From contig NZ_CP125378.1 of NCBI RefSeq assembly GCF_034008635.1, positions 276,501 through 340,500 of the forward strand: a DNA stretch of 64,000 nucleotides. The letters are read 5' to 3'. The position numbers and the translations under genes are program-made. This document shows positions 17,911-26,344 of the stretch, one piece after another. Position 1 is the stretch's first letter. Each line of letters starts with the position of its first letter. The DNA comes from Pseudomonas sp. P8_229 (GTDB lineage: Bacteria; Pseudomonadota; Gammaproteobacteria; Pseudomonadales; Pseudomonadaceae). The notes under the pieces are model-generated. The model was not told the DNA's origin, made no database searches, and saw nothing but the letters and a program-made list of their open reading frames with translations.

Positions 17911-18657
17911 TCAGGCTGGAGGATCGATCAAACGAGGGAAATGCTTCGACAGGATGGCTTGAACGACCCAGGGTACCTCAGCATACGCCTCATCGTCCAA
18001 GTAGCTGGAATCGACTGGCAGCACACTGAAATCCTTGAACTTGTCCTCTCGGATCTTCGTGGCTTTCGCCGAGAGATCGTACTCAGCCCGGATCATAACC
18101 TTCTTACTGCCGCCCAGATTCCAGAATTCCTGAAGATTTTCTACTTCACTTCGGAACCAAAAGCGTACCCAGCGCGCCCGATAATTCTTGACGGGTTTAA
18201 AGTCTCTGGTGGCAAGCATGGCAATGATCACTTCATGCTCTTTGATATCTCGGTACTTCCAGACGCCTCTTGCATCCACTTCCTGCAGGGCCTTGGCGAA
18301 ATCGTTAGCATCGACGGTGCGAACATATTTTTTGAACTGATGCCAATGGTATGTCCAGTTCTTGAAAAATCTCTCGCGCAAAGATCTCGCAGCCTCAGTG
18401 TCCGGCAAGGTTTCGGTAAGCACCTGATACCGAATGGCACCTTCACTTTTAATAGGGCACACGGGTGAGTTTGGATCTCGCCGATGCGCAAAATGAGTTT
18501 TAACGCCTGGCTTAGGATCAAGATCTCCCTTTACCGTTAATGGCTGCTCACAAGCGGGGCAACGCGCATCGCCGAAGGAAGGCGTCGTACGGATCAGATG
18601 GATGTAGTCGCGGATGTGAATAGATTTCGGCTCAAACGGGTGAAATGCCTTAAACAT
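17911..18657 (-). CDS. Hypothetical protein with CoiA-like zinc-finger N-terminus
   Basis: 248 residues. The N-terminal third contains ARCPACEQPLTVKGD, then KTHFAHRRD and a third cysteine in VCPIKSEGAIR. This CxxC...HFAH...C pattern is seen in CoiA-like and related DNA-associated proteins, where it precedes a nuclease domain. The rest has no motif I can assign (NWTYHWHQFKKYVRT, RARWVRFWFRSEVEN). It is on the minus strand with the next two unknown genes, possibly one transcription unit. Function unknown; a nucleic-acid role is a guess from the zinc motif. Confidence 0.6.
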   Translation of the reverse strand: MFKAFHPFEPKSIHIRDYIHLIRTTPSFGDARCPACEQPLTVKGDLDPKPGVKTHFAHRRDPNSPVCPIKSEGAIRYQVLTETLPDTEAARSLRERFFKNWTYHWHQFKKYVRTVDANDFAKALQEVDARGVWKYRDIKEHEVIIAMLATRDFKPVKNYRARWVRFWFRSEVENLQEFWNLGGSKKVMIRAEYDLSAKATKIREDKFKDFSVLPVDSSYLDDEAYAEVPWVVQAILSKHFPRLIDPPA

Positions 18658-18722
18658 TTGCAGCTCCGACAGGATGGATCCAAAATCCTGCCAGCCCCAG
18701 CGTACGTTGGCAACTTCAATTC

Positions 18723-19028
18723 TTACCTATGACGGAGGCGTTTTTTTCGTCTGAGTTGACCTTCATCACGGCGCCCCTGTTTGTAGCCTAGGAGGTAATA
18801 ATCACGGCAAAGCCATCCGGCGTTATGGATAGCGAAGTCGGGTATGTCGATAGGCATCGGGCCGACATAGGATTTCTTGCAATCAGGATGGCCAGCCCTG
18901 GTAACCCGGTAGAGTTTTAAGTACTTCCCCGAGACGCCGAAGGACTCATCCTGCTCGGCAACCTCCACCTGCCATCCAAATACCCTAAGCAAATCAATAT
19001 TCAATTTCTCTACATCTCTATTTTCCAT
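18723..19028 (-). CDS. Hypothetical protein (101 aa)
   Basis: Start taken at the ATG 19028 (MENRDVEKLNIDLLRVFGWQ); an open extension upstream to 19133 has no good start signal. A soluble, basic-tailed protein (GRRDEGQLRRKKRLRHR). The segment GKYLKLYRVTRAGHPDCKKSYVGPMP is distinctive, but I do not recognise a family. It lies between two other minus-strand unknown genes, with gaps of 65 and about 170 bp. Confidence 0.5.
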   Translation of the reverse strand: MENRDVEKLNIDLLRVFGWQVEVAEQDESFGVSGKYLKLYRVTRAGHPDCKKSYVGPMPIDIPDFAIHNAGWLCRDYYLLGYKQGRRDEGQLRRKKRLRHR

Positions 19029-19197
19029 AATATTTCTCTCTGACCGTGATTTTGCCCTCCCTTTTACTATGGCAACGGAGACTTTCTCTGAGCAACTCCG
19101 ATCCGAACTTTTTATTAAACCGTGGTGCATCAAACCAGATTGCTCAATGGTCGGTTGGTGACTATGTCGCTTCTTTATTCAGCCAAGTGCAGTTGAG

Positions 19198-19695
19198 TCA
19201 GATGAATCGACACCATTTTATCTCTAGGAAGCAATCTTTCGCTCTAATCTCTCTCCTGATATATCGAAAGAGCCGGAGTCGCTCTTGCCGAAGGCCGCAG
19301 GGCGTATGAGCACGCCAAAACTTACTCTGAAGAAAATCATCCACCCCCTGCTTATCAACCACGTCTACCCGTAAAACTCGCAACAGTCCTTTCGGAACAT
19401 GCTGAGTGATAGCGATCCTCCACGGATTGAAATCGATACAGGTAGCAGGGGGAAGAGGCGTATAGGATCTTGGGTTGCCTTTTACCGCAGGGAGGCCATA
19501 CCAGGCGACCACAATGTCCACACCGGTTTTAGTAATGCTGCCGGCGAGATTCGTCTGCTGATTCCATAGATTCATACAGGCGTCCCCGTTCAGAGGGTCT
19601 CCACTCACGGGGTTGAAATAACCATCGTGCAAGATACGTAACGCACATTCGATGCTCGTCCTGTGCCGGTAAATGGCAGTTGGCGTAAGAGCCAT
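19198..19695 (-). CDS. Hypothetical protein, possible ADP-ribosyltransferase-like start
   Basis: 165 residues from ATG 19695, chosen because a strong purine-rich ribosome-binding site (GAGGGGGAGGGG) lies directly upstream. The opening IYRHRTSIECALRILHDGYFNPVSGDP resembles the first strand-helix of RES/ART/DarT-like folds, where an early Tyr-Arg-His is followed by a short amphipathic helix and GYF. The later WRIAITQHVPKGLLRVLRVDVVDKQG has no known motif. The fold suggestion is weak inference; no glutamate catalytic motif is assured. Confidence 0.5.
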   Translation of the reverse strand: MALTPTAIYRHRTSIECALRILHDGYFNPVSGDPLNGDACMNLWNQQTNLAGSITKTGVDIVVAWYGLPAVKGNPRSYTPLPPATCIDFNPWRIAITQHVPKGLLRVLRVDVVDKQGVDDFLQSKFWRAHTPCGLRQERLRLFRYIRREIRAKDCFLEIKWCRFI

Positions 19696-19737
19696 ACCCC
19701 TCCCCCTCTTTTGAATTACAGACAAACCGTGACTGAG

Positions 19738-19763
19738 CTAGGAGCAATGCTCCTAGTTTTTTT
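19738..19763 (+). terminator. Intrinsic terminator/attenuator-like hairpin upstream of parA-like gene
   Basis: A perfect 8-bp stem, CTAGGAGC-AAT-GCTCCTAG, is followed by seven Ts on the plus strand. It lies 55 bp before the ParA-like start and just upstream of a gene on the opposite strand. There is no plus-strand gene for it to terminate, so it could attenuate the parA-like leader or act as an operator palindrome. Confidence 0.65.
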
Positions 19764-19818
19764 CGCCTGGCGACATTAGCTAGTCTTCCTATCACCAAGA
19801 CACGGCCAGGGAAGACAA

Positions 19819-20946
19819 ATGAGAGACGAGCTTCGCATATTACTTAGAACACTTCGCAAATCAGCAAAGATCAGCGTCGCGCTAGCAGCGAAGCGAGCAT
19901 TTGTGGACGAGCGGACTTGGCGCTCCTGGGAGACCTTGAAAGGCGCAAAGTATGACCGCCAGCCATCCGAAAAAGCACTGTGGAGCTTCTTTCAACGCTC
20001 CGGAATCGAGATACCTCCAGAGTTCACAGCTCATCCGAATGGAAAACCACTGGGGCGTGTGATCTCTATCACCAGCTACAAAGGTGGTGTTGGCAAATCC
20101 CCCATCACGATTAACGTTGCAGCACAACTGGCGGCGCAGCACTCGAAGGTTGCTGTTGTCACAGACGACGGGGTTTTTCGCGGAATGTGCAATGACGGTC
20201 GGGGGCCGGCTCCTGGCACCCAAGTCAGCAAAATTGACTTTTATGATGAGCTCGACCTTGTAACGTCTCCGGAGGATCTCAAAAAGATGAAAAAAGAGAT
20301 TCGCGACAACGTCACGCTCTTGCCCATTGAAGAGCAGCCGATGAGCAAATTCATCTACGGCCACCTCATCAAGGACGTTGACCGAAAAGCATTAGCTACC
20401 GAACGGCTTAGCGATCTGATCACTCGATACGACTACGTTTTTCTAGATATCAACGCGAAGACCGAGCTGATCCGTAGATACGCCGACTTGGTGGCGATTG
20501 TTCTGGACAGCAACTGCTACTACTCAATTCAGAGCGCGGAGGCGTTTCTGGCAGCCCAAAGAGCCATCAAGTGTCGTAAGGTTACGCCAGCCTATTTTGG
20601 GCTGATTACCAACTGCGATGTGGGCGGTGTCAGCAGAGAGCTGCAAGAGTTCGTTGGAGACCTCCCGGGCTTGAGCGATAAGACTCGTGATGATCTTCAG
20701 CAAGCCAAGCGCGAAAATTATCTGCGTCGTGAACGCTTAAACCAAATCATTCATGAACTGGATTTGCCGATGCTGACAACGGAAATGACAGCATCTCACA
20801 AGATCGCCATCGAGCTTTATAATGAAGGTCGGAATTTTTTGGATGGGTACTGCTATTTCCATTCGCTCATCGATGTAGCTCCGCACTCACCTGCTGCCGG
20901 GGAAATCCGCCGTCTCACATCAGAGCTGATCAATTATCGAGTATAA
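19819..20946 (+). CDS. ParA/MinD-like P-loop ATPase with N-terminal HTH-like region
   Basis: 375 residues. The first about 65 residues (LRTLRKSAKISVALAAKRAFVDERTWRSWE) look like a helix-turn-helix. A deviant Walker A, KGGVGKS at 88-94, follows, with Pro95 where Thr is usual, then a Walker A'-like VVTDDGVFRG and YDYVFLDIN as Walker B. ParA-type ATPases segregate plasmids and islands or position complexes. No parB follows, and the next genes are on the other strand. A role in island maintenance, or as regulatory partner of the adjacent two-component and CBASS genes, is possible; the sequence does not decide. Confidence 0.82.
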   Translation: MRDELRILLRTLRKSAKISVALAAKRAFVDERTWRSWETLKGAKYDRQPSEKALWSFFQRSGIEIPPEFTAHPNGKPLGRVISITSYKGGVGKSPITINVAAQLAAQHSKVAVVTDDGVFRGMCNDGRGPAPGTQVSKIDFYDELDLVTSPEDLKKMKKEIRDNVTLLPIEEQPMSKFIYGHLIKDVDRKALATERLSDLITRYDYVFLDINAKTELIRRYADLVAIVLDSNCYYSIQSAEAFLAAQRAIKCRKVTPAYFGLITNCDVGGVSRELQEFVGDLPGLSDKTRDDLQQAKRENYLRRERLNQIIHELDLPMLTTEMTASHKIAIELYNEGRNFLDGYCYFHSLIDVAPHSPAAGEIRRLTSELINYRV

Positions 20947-21099
20947 GGCCTTGGTGTGGGCAGCTAATTATCCTAAAAAAAAGTCGAACACCGACAGGTG
21001 TTGAACATTTGTCAACCTTGTTCGGATTGTACATCGTGAGTATATACTAACAATCTAAGCGTTATACTTTCTATCGATCTCGACTGGCATGACAGAAGC

Positions 21100-23226
21100 T
21101 CACGAGCTTCCACCTAATGGTACCCACTCAACGCAGGGGAACCTCATTTCAAATCGAACTCCGTCTACAGTATTGACTGCATTTAACGTCCCACCCATGA
21201 GCGAAACGTACGTATTGGCCATGTAGAGTCCTTGACCCAAATGCTCATCCTTCCCTGAGCGCGCAGACACCCCGTATTCAAAAATTTCTTCAATAGGGTT
21301 ATTTGGAATGCATGGGCCTGTATTATGGACAGTTACAAGCACATCGCCCCCCACAAGTTCGACGCTAAAAAAAATAGAGGTGCCAAGCACTCTAAAATCA
21401 TTTGCATTATTTAAAATAGCTGTGAGAGCGGACTCCAACATATCGCCATCTGCCATGATAATCGCAGAGGAAGCTTGCCCGACGTACACAACATCACTGA
21501 CTGACGACTCCGAGGCATTAACCAAATACTCAACAACATCTTCCTTGGTAATATTGCCATTTAATGAACTCATCGCTTCCTGAGGAGTTTTCAGATTTAG
21601 ATTGTCACCATTATCCTGCCCCAACGTTCCGCCATATAAATTTTGCACTGCAAATGAAATCCTGCGAACATAACGAGCACTCGGATCACTTTCATCATTA
21701 TGACGCAGCAAAAGGTCTTGCAGGGGAGACTTGATCTCATGACCAATGGCTTGCAAGAGCTTCTGTTCCGACTTCGCCCGTTCGACAGCGCTACGACTGT
21801 AGGCCAGTACCTCTTCATGCAAATCTAAAATATTTCGCCACAACACACCAACTTCACTTTGGCTTTCCTTGATTTCGAATGGGAGCGTAAGATCTTGGCC
21901 AACTTTAAACCGCTCTTTTATATGTAAGGTATTTCGCCTAACGCGGTAAAGCGGTGTCAAGACGAATACGCGAAGAACAACATAAGCCACAATGAGCGCT
22001 ATCATCAAAAGAATCGAAAGCATGATGATAGACTGGGCAGCCGCACGCCATCCGCCCAAGACGCTAGACGCATCTCCGTGAATAGCCACACTCCGTCCAC
22101 CCGGCAAAAACGCGACCTCATTAACTTGGATTTTCGGAACAATAACTTTTATAATTAAATCTGTTAGTCGATCTAAAATCCCAAATGGGAAACGCTGCCT
22201 TACTATCGGGCTGTCTGTATCCGGATGCTTTACCAAAAAACTGCTGCCATCCGACAAGTTGAATGTTAAAGATTCTCCTGGTGTCAAGTAGTTCCCCATT
22301 TTTCTAAAAGAGAAAACCGTATCTGGATCTGCCATCGATGAGTCCAACACGATCCTGCTCTCACCGTTCGCCTCCTTACCAATCAGCTTTACAGAAACTC
22401 GCGCCTCGGATAGATCCTTGGGAGGCCAAATGGCTCCATCAGACGCTTGATTAGCATGCACGGCGTCATCTGCAAAAATGGATATTGGAATTTGAAAAAT
22501 GAACTCGAAGCGATCGGTTCCGATCTTATCGCTGACTTTAAGGGCCCGCCCCCTAATTTGCGGCTCACGCGAGTATGCCCATCTGTCCCTAGTGCCAATT
22601 TTGAACCCCGTCAAACTCCAAGCAGGAGATAGATAGGGAACTTTAGAGCTACTCTGCCTATTAACCTCATCAAAGGTTATGACGAATTTACTTGCAACAC
22701 CTCGCACATTTACTTCCACTAGGAAATAATCACCCGTACGAGGATCCTCAATATAAACCGGAGAGGACAACCCGTTACCTTTATGGAAAGTTCCCCTAAC
22801 GTATGCAACAGCACCTAGAGCCTTATTAGAAAGTATACCCACGCACAGTTTATCTTGAGGGGAAAGAAGACTTGAAAAGCTACATCCAAGTAGAGGCTTT
22901 ATGTCTTCCACATGCCCAGGAGTAACATTTATATATTCCAGCGGAATTTTAAAAACCGGTACACCAAAAATATCGGGAGCTGAATACCCTGCATTATCCA
23001 GCTGGATTCTCCCATCAATAGAATCGAACTCATAAACGATTCGCTGCAGATTTCTTTGAACGTTCGATCTATACTGTTGAAACACAGACCCAAAGCTCAC
23101 ATTGAGCGCAAAATATGTTCCAAATATCACAACAAAAAACAAAATAATAAGAACACCAACAATATAAATCCTGAAAGTAGCCTTATTTAAATTGTTTCTT
23201 ACTTTTCGTAAGTCTAGTCCACCCAC
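21100..23226 (-). CDS. Membrane sensor histidine kinase
   Basis: 708 residues. A TM helix lies at about 19-42, a large extracytoplasmic sensor region at 45-395, a second TM at about 397-420 and a HAMP-like linker. The dimerisation box AIGHEIKSPLQDLLLRH carries the phosphoacceptor His. The HATPase domain follows: N-box LTAILNNANDFR, G1-like VHNTGPCIPN, and GQGLYMANTYVSLMGG as G2. The sensor part (RDRWAYSREPQIRGRALKVSDKI and FEFIFQIPISIF) resembles a carbohydrate-binding-like beta domain, but the ligand is unknown. It overlaps the response-regulator gene by 13 bp. The pair is divergent from the CBASS operon. Confidence 0.9.
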   Translation of the reverse strand: MGGLDLRKVRNNLNKATFRIYIVGVLIILFFVVIFGTYFALNVSFGSVFQQYRSNVQRNLQRIVYEFDSIDGRIQLDNAGYSAPDIFGVPVFKIPLEYINVTPGHVEDIKPLLGCSFSSLLSPQDKLCVGILSNKALGAVAYVRGTFHKGNGLSSPVYIEDPRTGDYFLVEVNVRGVASKFVITFDEVNRQSSSKVPYLSPAWSLTGFKIGTRDRWAYSREPQIRGRALKVSDKIGTDRFEFIFQIPISIFADDAVHANQASDGAIWPPKDLSEARVSVKLIGKEANGESRIVLDSSMADPDTVFSFRKMGNYLTPGESLTFNLSDGSSFLVKHPDTDSPIVRQRFPFGILDRLTDLIIKVIVPKIQVNEVAFLPGGRSVAIHGDASSVLGGWRAAAQSIIMLSILLMIALIVAYVVLRVFVLTPLYRVRRNTLHIKERFKVGQDLTLPFEIKESQSEVGVLWRNILDLHEEVLAYSRSAVERAKSEQKLLQAIGHEIKSPLQDLLLRHNDESDPSARYVRRISFAVQNLYGGTLGQDNGDNLNLKTPQEAMSSLNGNITKEDVVEYLVNASESSVSDVVYVGQASSAIIMADGDMLESALTAILNNANDFRVLGTSIFFSVELVGGDVLVTVHNTGPCIPNNPIEEIFEYGVSARSGKDEHLGQGLYMANTYVSLMGGTLNAVNTVDGVRFEMRFPCVEWVPLGGSS

Positions 23227-23891
23227 CGCACGCCCTTCATTCTGACGACATGAATATGATCCTTGACCTCGCCAACATCCTTCAGTGCGTCACGGATATT
23301 TTTTATATGCTGCCGAATCGCTTCTTTATTTTTACCAGTTCTCACTAGATCAAAAAGTGCCTCGTAGGGAACGAGCTCACCCTTTGCCTTATAAAAGCGA
23401 TTCAACATTACTTTAGCGGTTTCAGGCAGATTCAGCCTTTTCCCCTTATAACTCGCTTTTGCCGTATCAGGATCTATCGAAAAGTCGTCTTCAACGTCTT
23501 CAACTTGCGAGTTTTGCTCGGTTCGCAACACTCGCATGGCTGCAGCCAAAAAAGACTGGCCATCTGGCGCAATAGGTTTTTCCAGATAGTCCCACACATC
23601 AAGTTCATACATGATTGAGCGATAGACGGATGAATCTAGTCCCGAAACGACCATAACAGGACTTCTAAAACATTTTGAATTTTCGCTTATAATACCTACA
23701 CCGGCATTTCTTTCGGGAGGAAGTTCAATATCCAAGACGATCAATGAATAATTATTTTCTTTGATCGCAGCCTGCGCCGAGGCTCTGTCAAAAAATTGTT
23801 CTACCTGCGTTTCGCCATTGAGCTTACGGCAGAAATCCGCAAGAGCATTGTTCACGGTTTCCGAATCTTCAATTATCGCAATTCTGTACAT
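23214..23891 (-). CDS. Response regulator with winged-helix output domain
   Basis: 225 residues. The receiver domain has Glu8/Asp9, phosphoacceptor Asp54 (LIVLDIELP) and the conserved lysine in DYLEKPIAP. The C-terminal domain (about 150-225: RLNLPETAKVMLNRFYKAKGELVPYEALFDLVR ... IRQHIKNIRDAL ... VVRMKGVRWVD) has the layout of an OmpR-type winged helix ending in the beta-hairpin GVRW. GAGGAGG precedes its ATG. It is first in the operon with the kinase. It reads away from capV across about 250 bp, so it is positioned to control either promoter. Confidence 0.9.
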   Translation of the reverse strand: MYRIAIIEDSETVNNALADFCRKLNGETQVEQFFDRASAQAAIKENNYSLIVLDIELPPERNAGVGIISENSKCFRSPVMVVSGLDSSVYRSIMYELDVWDYLEKPIAPDGQSFLAAAMRVLRTEQNSQVEDVEDDFSIDPDTAKASYKGKRLNLPETAKVMLNRFYKAKGELVPYEALFDLVRTGKNKEAIRQHIKNIRDALKDVGEVKDHIHVVRMKGVRWVD

Positions 23892-24142
23892 CTGGCCCTC
23901 CTCAGAAAAAACCGCTCCATCCTATAGTTCTTTATATTCCTTGCCAAATCAACACACAAAACGTGAGCAAATACTCACGCTCAGTATATTTCGATCACAT
24001 TACGTAGTTTCATGAACGGAAAGACAGCCGACGCAGGCGAAACTTACTAAACACTACACCAAACTCCATTTTTCGCTCACGATGATCCCGGTAAATTGCG
24101 ACTAATCGTGCTCCCCATACGCAGCACCGGAGATTAGTCTAA

Positions 24143-25153
24143 ATGTCATCAGATCGCTTTCAGGTTTTAGCACTATCAGGCGGGGGGTACAGAGGGCTGT
24201 ACACCGCGACCATATTGGCAGAGGTCGAACGCGAAATCGGCGGCCCCATCTCTCGCCATTTCGATCTCATTGCCGGAACATCGATTGGCGGCATCCTGGC
24301 ACTCGCCATCGCATCAGAGATTCCTGCTCAAGCAATCGTAGACCTCTTTAAAAAGCATGGAGAGGCGATCTTCAACCCCCGCACGAGCATGCCGATCTTT
24401 AAATCCACGTTCAGCAGCGATGAGCTTAAAAAGCAAATATCAACGCCTGAAATGCTGGGCACCAAGCTTCTTGGTGATTGCCTGCACCCGGTCGTCATCC
24501 CGTCGATCAATTATTCGACGGGCAAGCCAGTGCTGTTCAAAACCCCGCACCATGAAAGCTTTCGCCGTGACCACCAACACTCAATGGTGGACATAGCCCT
24601 CGCCACCAGTGCGGCTCCAACCTACTTTCCGCGTCATCAGTTCCAACACAACCAATACGTCGATGGCGGGTTGTTTGCCAACGCCCCTGGTCTTCTCGCG
24701 CTCCATGAAGCCGAAACGTTTTTCGACGTAGCCAGCTCGGACATTCATCTCCTGTCCATCGGGACGATGTCGTCCAAATTTACAGTGAACCCAAAAAACA
24801 ACCGTGAGGGCGGTGCCATGGACTGGGGCGGAGGCAATCCCCTGAAAGCAGCACAGCGGCTGTTTGGCTTGTCGATTTCCGTTCAAGAGTCGCTCTGCGA
24901 CTTCATGCTGCAGCACAAGCTCGGCTCACGCTACATGCATGTCGACGAAGATCTCACAGACGATCGCTCCAAGGCGGTCGCCCTAGACAAAGCGGACATC
25001 CACGCGCAGGAAGTGCTCATCGGCTCTGGCCTTGAGAAAGCCAAAACATGCCTTGGAAAAACGGACTTCATGGAGTTCCTTGCGCACCAAGCTCGTCCAA
25101 TAAACTTTTACTACGGCAACAACGCAACACGTCAGGAGCCTGAAACATGCTGA
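24143..25153 (+). CDS. capV: CBASS effector: patatin-like phospholipase CapV
   Basis: 336 residues of the patatin fold. The oxyanion loop is GGGYRG (13-18), the nucleophile elbow GTSIGG with Ser47, and the dyad aspartate Asp174 in YVDGGLFANAP. In type II CBASS of the Vibrio El Tor kind, CapV is switched on by cGAMP and degrades inner-membrane phospholipids, killing the infected cell. It is the first gene of the four-gene operon and overlaps the nucleotidyltransferase start by 7 bp, matching the capV-dncV-cap2-cap3 order. A GGAG lies upstream of the ATG. Confidence 0.95.
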   Translation: MSSDRFQVLALSGGGYRGLYTATILAEVEREIGGPISRHFDLIAGTSIGGILALAIASEIPAQAIVDLFKKHGEAIFNPRTSMPIFKSTFSSDELKKQISTPEMLGTKLLGDCLHPVVIPSINYSTGKPVLFKTPHHESFRRDHQHSMVDIALATSAAPTYFPRHQFQHNQYVDGGLFANAPGLLALHEAETFFDVASSDIHLLSIGTMSSKFTVNPKNNREGGAMDWGGGNPLKAAQRLFGLSISVQESLCDFMLQHKLGSRYMHVDEDLTDDRSKAVALDKADIHAQEVLIGSGLEKAKTCLGKTDFMEFLAHQARPINFYYGNNATRQEPETC

Positions 25154-26343
25154 ACCTTACGAAGCTGTTTTTCTCTTCCGCTAACGACATCGTTTTCAGC
25201 GACAAAATCGCGCCCACGGACGAGCAGCGTGACTTTCTGACCCAATGCCGGACAAAAATTCGTGAGTATTTGAAGCCCGCGATTGCCAACGCGACCGTCG
25301 CTGTACTGGGTATGGAAAAGCGTGTGGAGCCTCGGTTCAGAACGCAAGGTTCCTGGTCGTATAAAACTTGTATCCAACCTGCGCACCCTGACAAACAGGA
25401 AATTGACCTGGACTATGGCGTCTACCTGCCTGTGGATGTTTGGCAGGAAAACGGCCCGCCAGCGGCGATGGCCAAAAAGTACTTCGACCTGGTTGAAACG
25501 CTTTTGCAGGTTCTTTGCGCTCAGGAAGGATGGAGGCTGATAACCGGCACCGATGCCAAAGATACCTGCATCCGGATAGATGTCTGCTCGTGGGCACACA
25601 TTGACATTCCGCTGTACGCCGCGCCGATTGAGGAGTTCAATAAGGTTGTCGAGCGCACAGTTGCACTCAGCAACGAGCGGCGTTCGATGGTTTTTGACAG
25701 TGTTAACGGAAGCGAAAGCTTTGAGGTGTTAGCGAAGGCTATCGCTCAGACATGGGACGATCTTGACACCATCATGCTCGCATCTCGGTCTGGTTTGTGG
25801 AGGGCATCAGACCCTGAAGATGTTGCCAAATGGATCAGAGACCAAGTCGCACGCTTTGATGATCTGGGTAATCAGTTCCTTCGCGTATGTCGGTACGCCA
25901 AAGCCTGGCGTGACTTCCACTGGAAATCTCGCGGGCCAACCTCCATTTCGTTGATGATCGCGATTGCGCAGAGCTTCGAAGGTAAACGGGGCCGCGATGA
26001 TATTGCTTTCGAGAATGCTGCCAACGCTCTGTCCACAGCACTGAGTGCTGAAATTCGCGAGCCCGGGATTGATGACGGCGCAGAGGACTTCAACCGCTTA
26101 AACGAGGAAGAACGCGACGAAGCCTCAAGTAAAGCCGAGGATCTGGCCGTGGCGCTCAGAAGAGCCAGAGGGTGCCAGGAGTACCAAAAGCATCAGGCAT
26201 TGCAGATCATCTCAGGTCAGCTCGGTGAGCGAATCCCATCGAACACAAATCTGATTGATATTGAAAGCGCCACGGAAATTGTGCGTTCAACCGCACCTGC
26301 CGTAGTGCCTGCCCCTCGTGTACCGAACACTTCCGCAGGTTGA
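25147..26343 (+). CDS. dncV: CD-NTase, DncV-like cyclic dinucleotide synthase
   Basis: 398 residues. The nucleotidyltransferase core has the GS loop Gly68-Ser69 (RTQGSWSYKT), the metal aspartates Asp87 and Asp89 (EIDLDYG) and a third at Asp153 (HIDIPLYA). The segment RVCRYAKAWRDFHWK...GPTSISLM is nearly superimposable on my memory of V. cholerae DncV, so clade A and 3'3'-cGAMP are expected. The protein ends in a free glycine (NTSAG), as DncV does; Cap2 conjugates this C-terminal glycine to prime the enzyme. Sensing phage infection would lead to cGAMP synthesis and CapV activation. Confidence 0.95.
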   Translation: MLNLTKLFFSSANDIVFSDKIAPTDEQRDFLTQCRTKIREYLKPAIANATVAVLGMEKRVEPRFRTQGSWSYKTCIQPAHPDKQEIDLDYGVYLPVDVWQENGPPAAMAKKYFDLVETLLQVLCAQEGWRLITGTDAKDTCIRIDVCSWAHIDIPLYAAPIEEFNKVVERTVALSNERRSMVFDSVNGSESFEVLAKAIAQTWDDLDTIMLASRSGLWRASDPEDVAKWIRDQVARFDDLGNQFLRVCRYAKAWRDFHWKSRGPTSISLMIAIAQSFEGKRGRDDIAFENAANALSTALSAEIREPGIDDGAEDFNRLNEEERDEASSKAEDLAVALRRARGCQEYQKHQALQIISGQLGERIPSNTNLIDIESATEIVRSTAPAVVPAPRVPNTSAG

Positions 26344-26344
26344 T

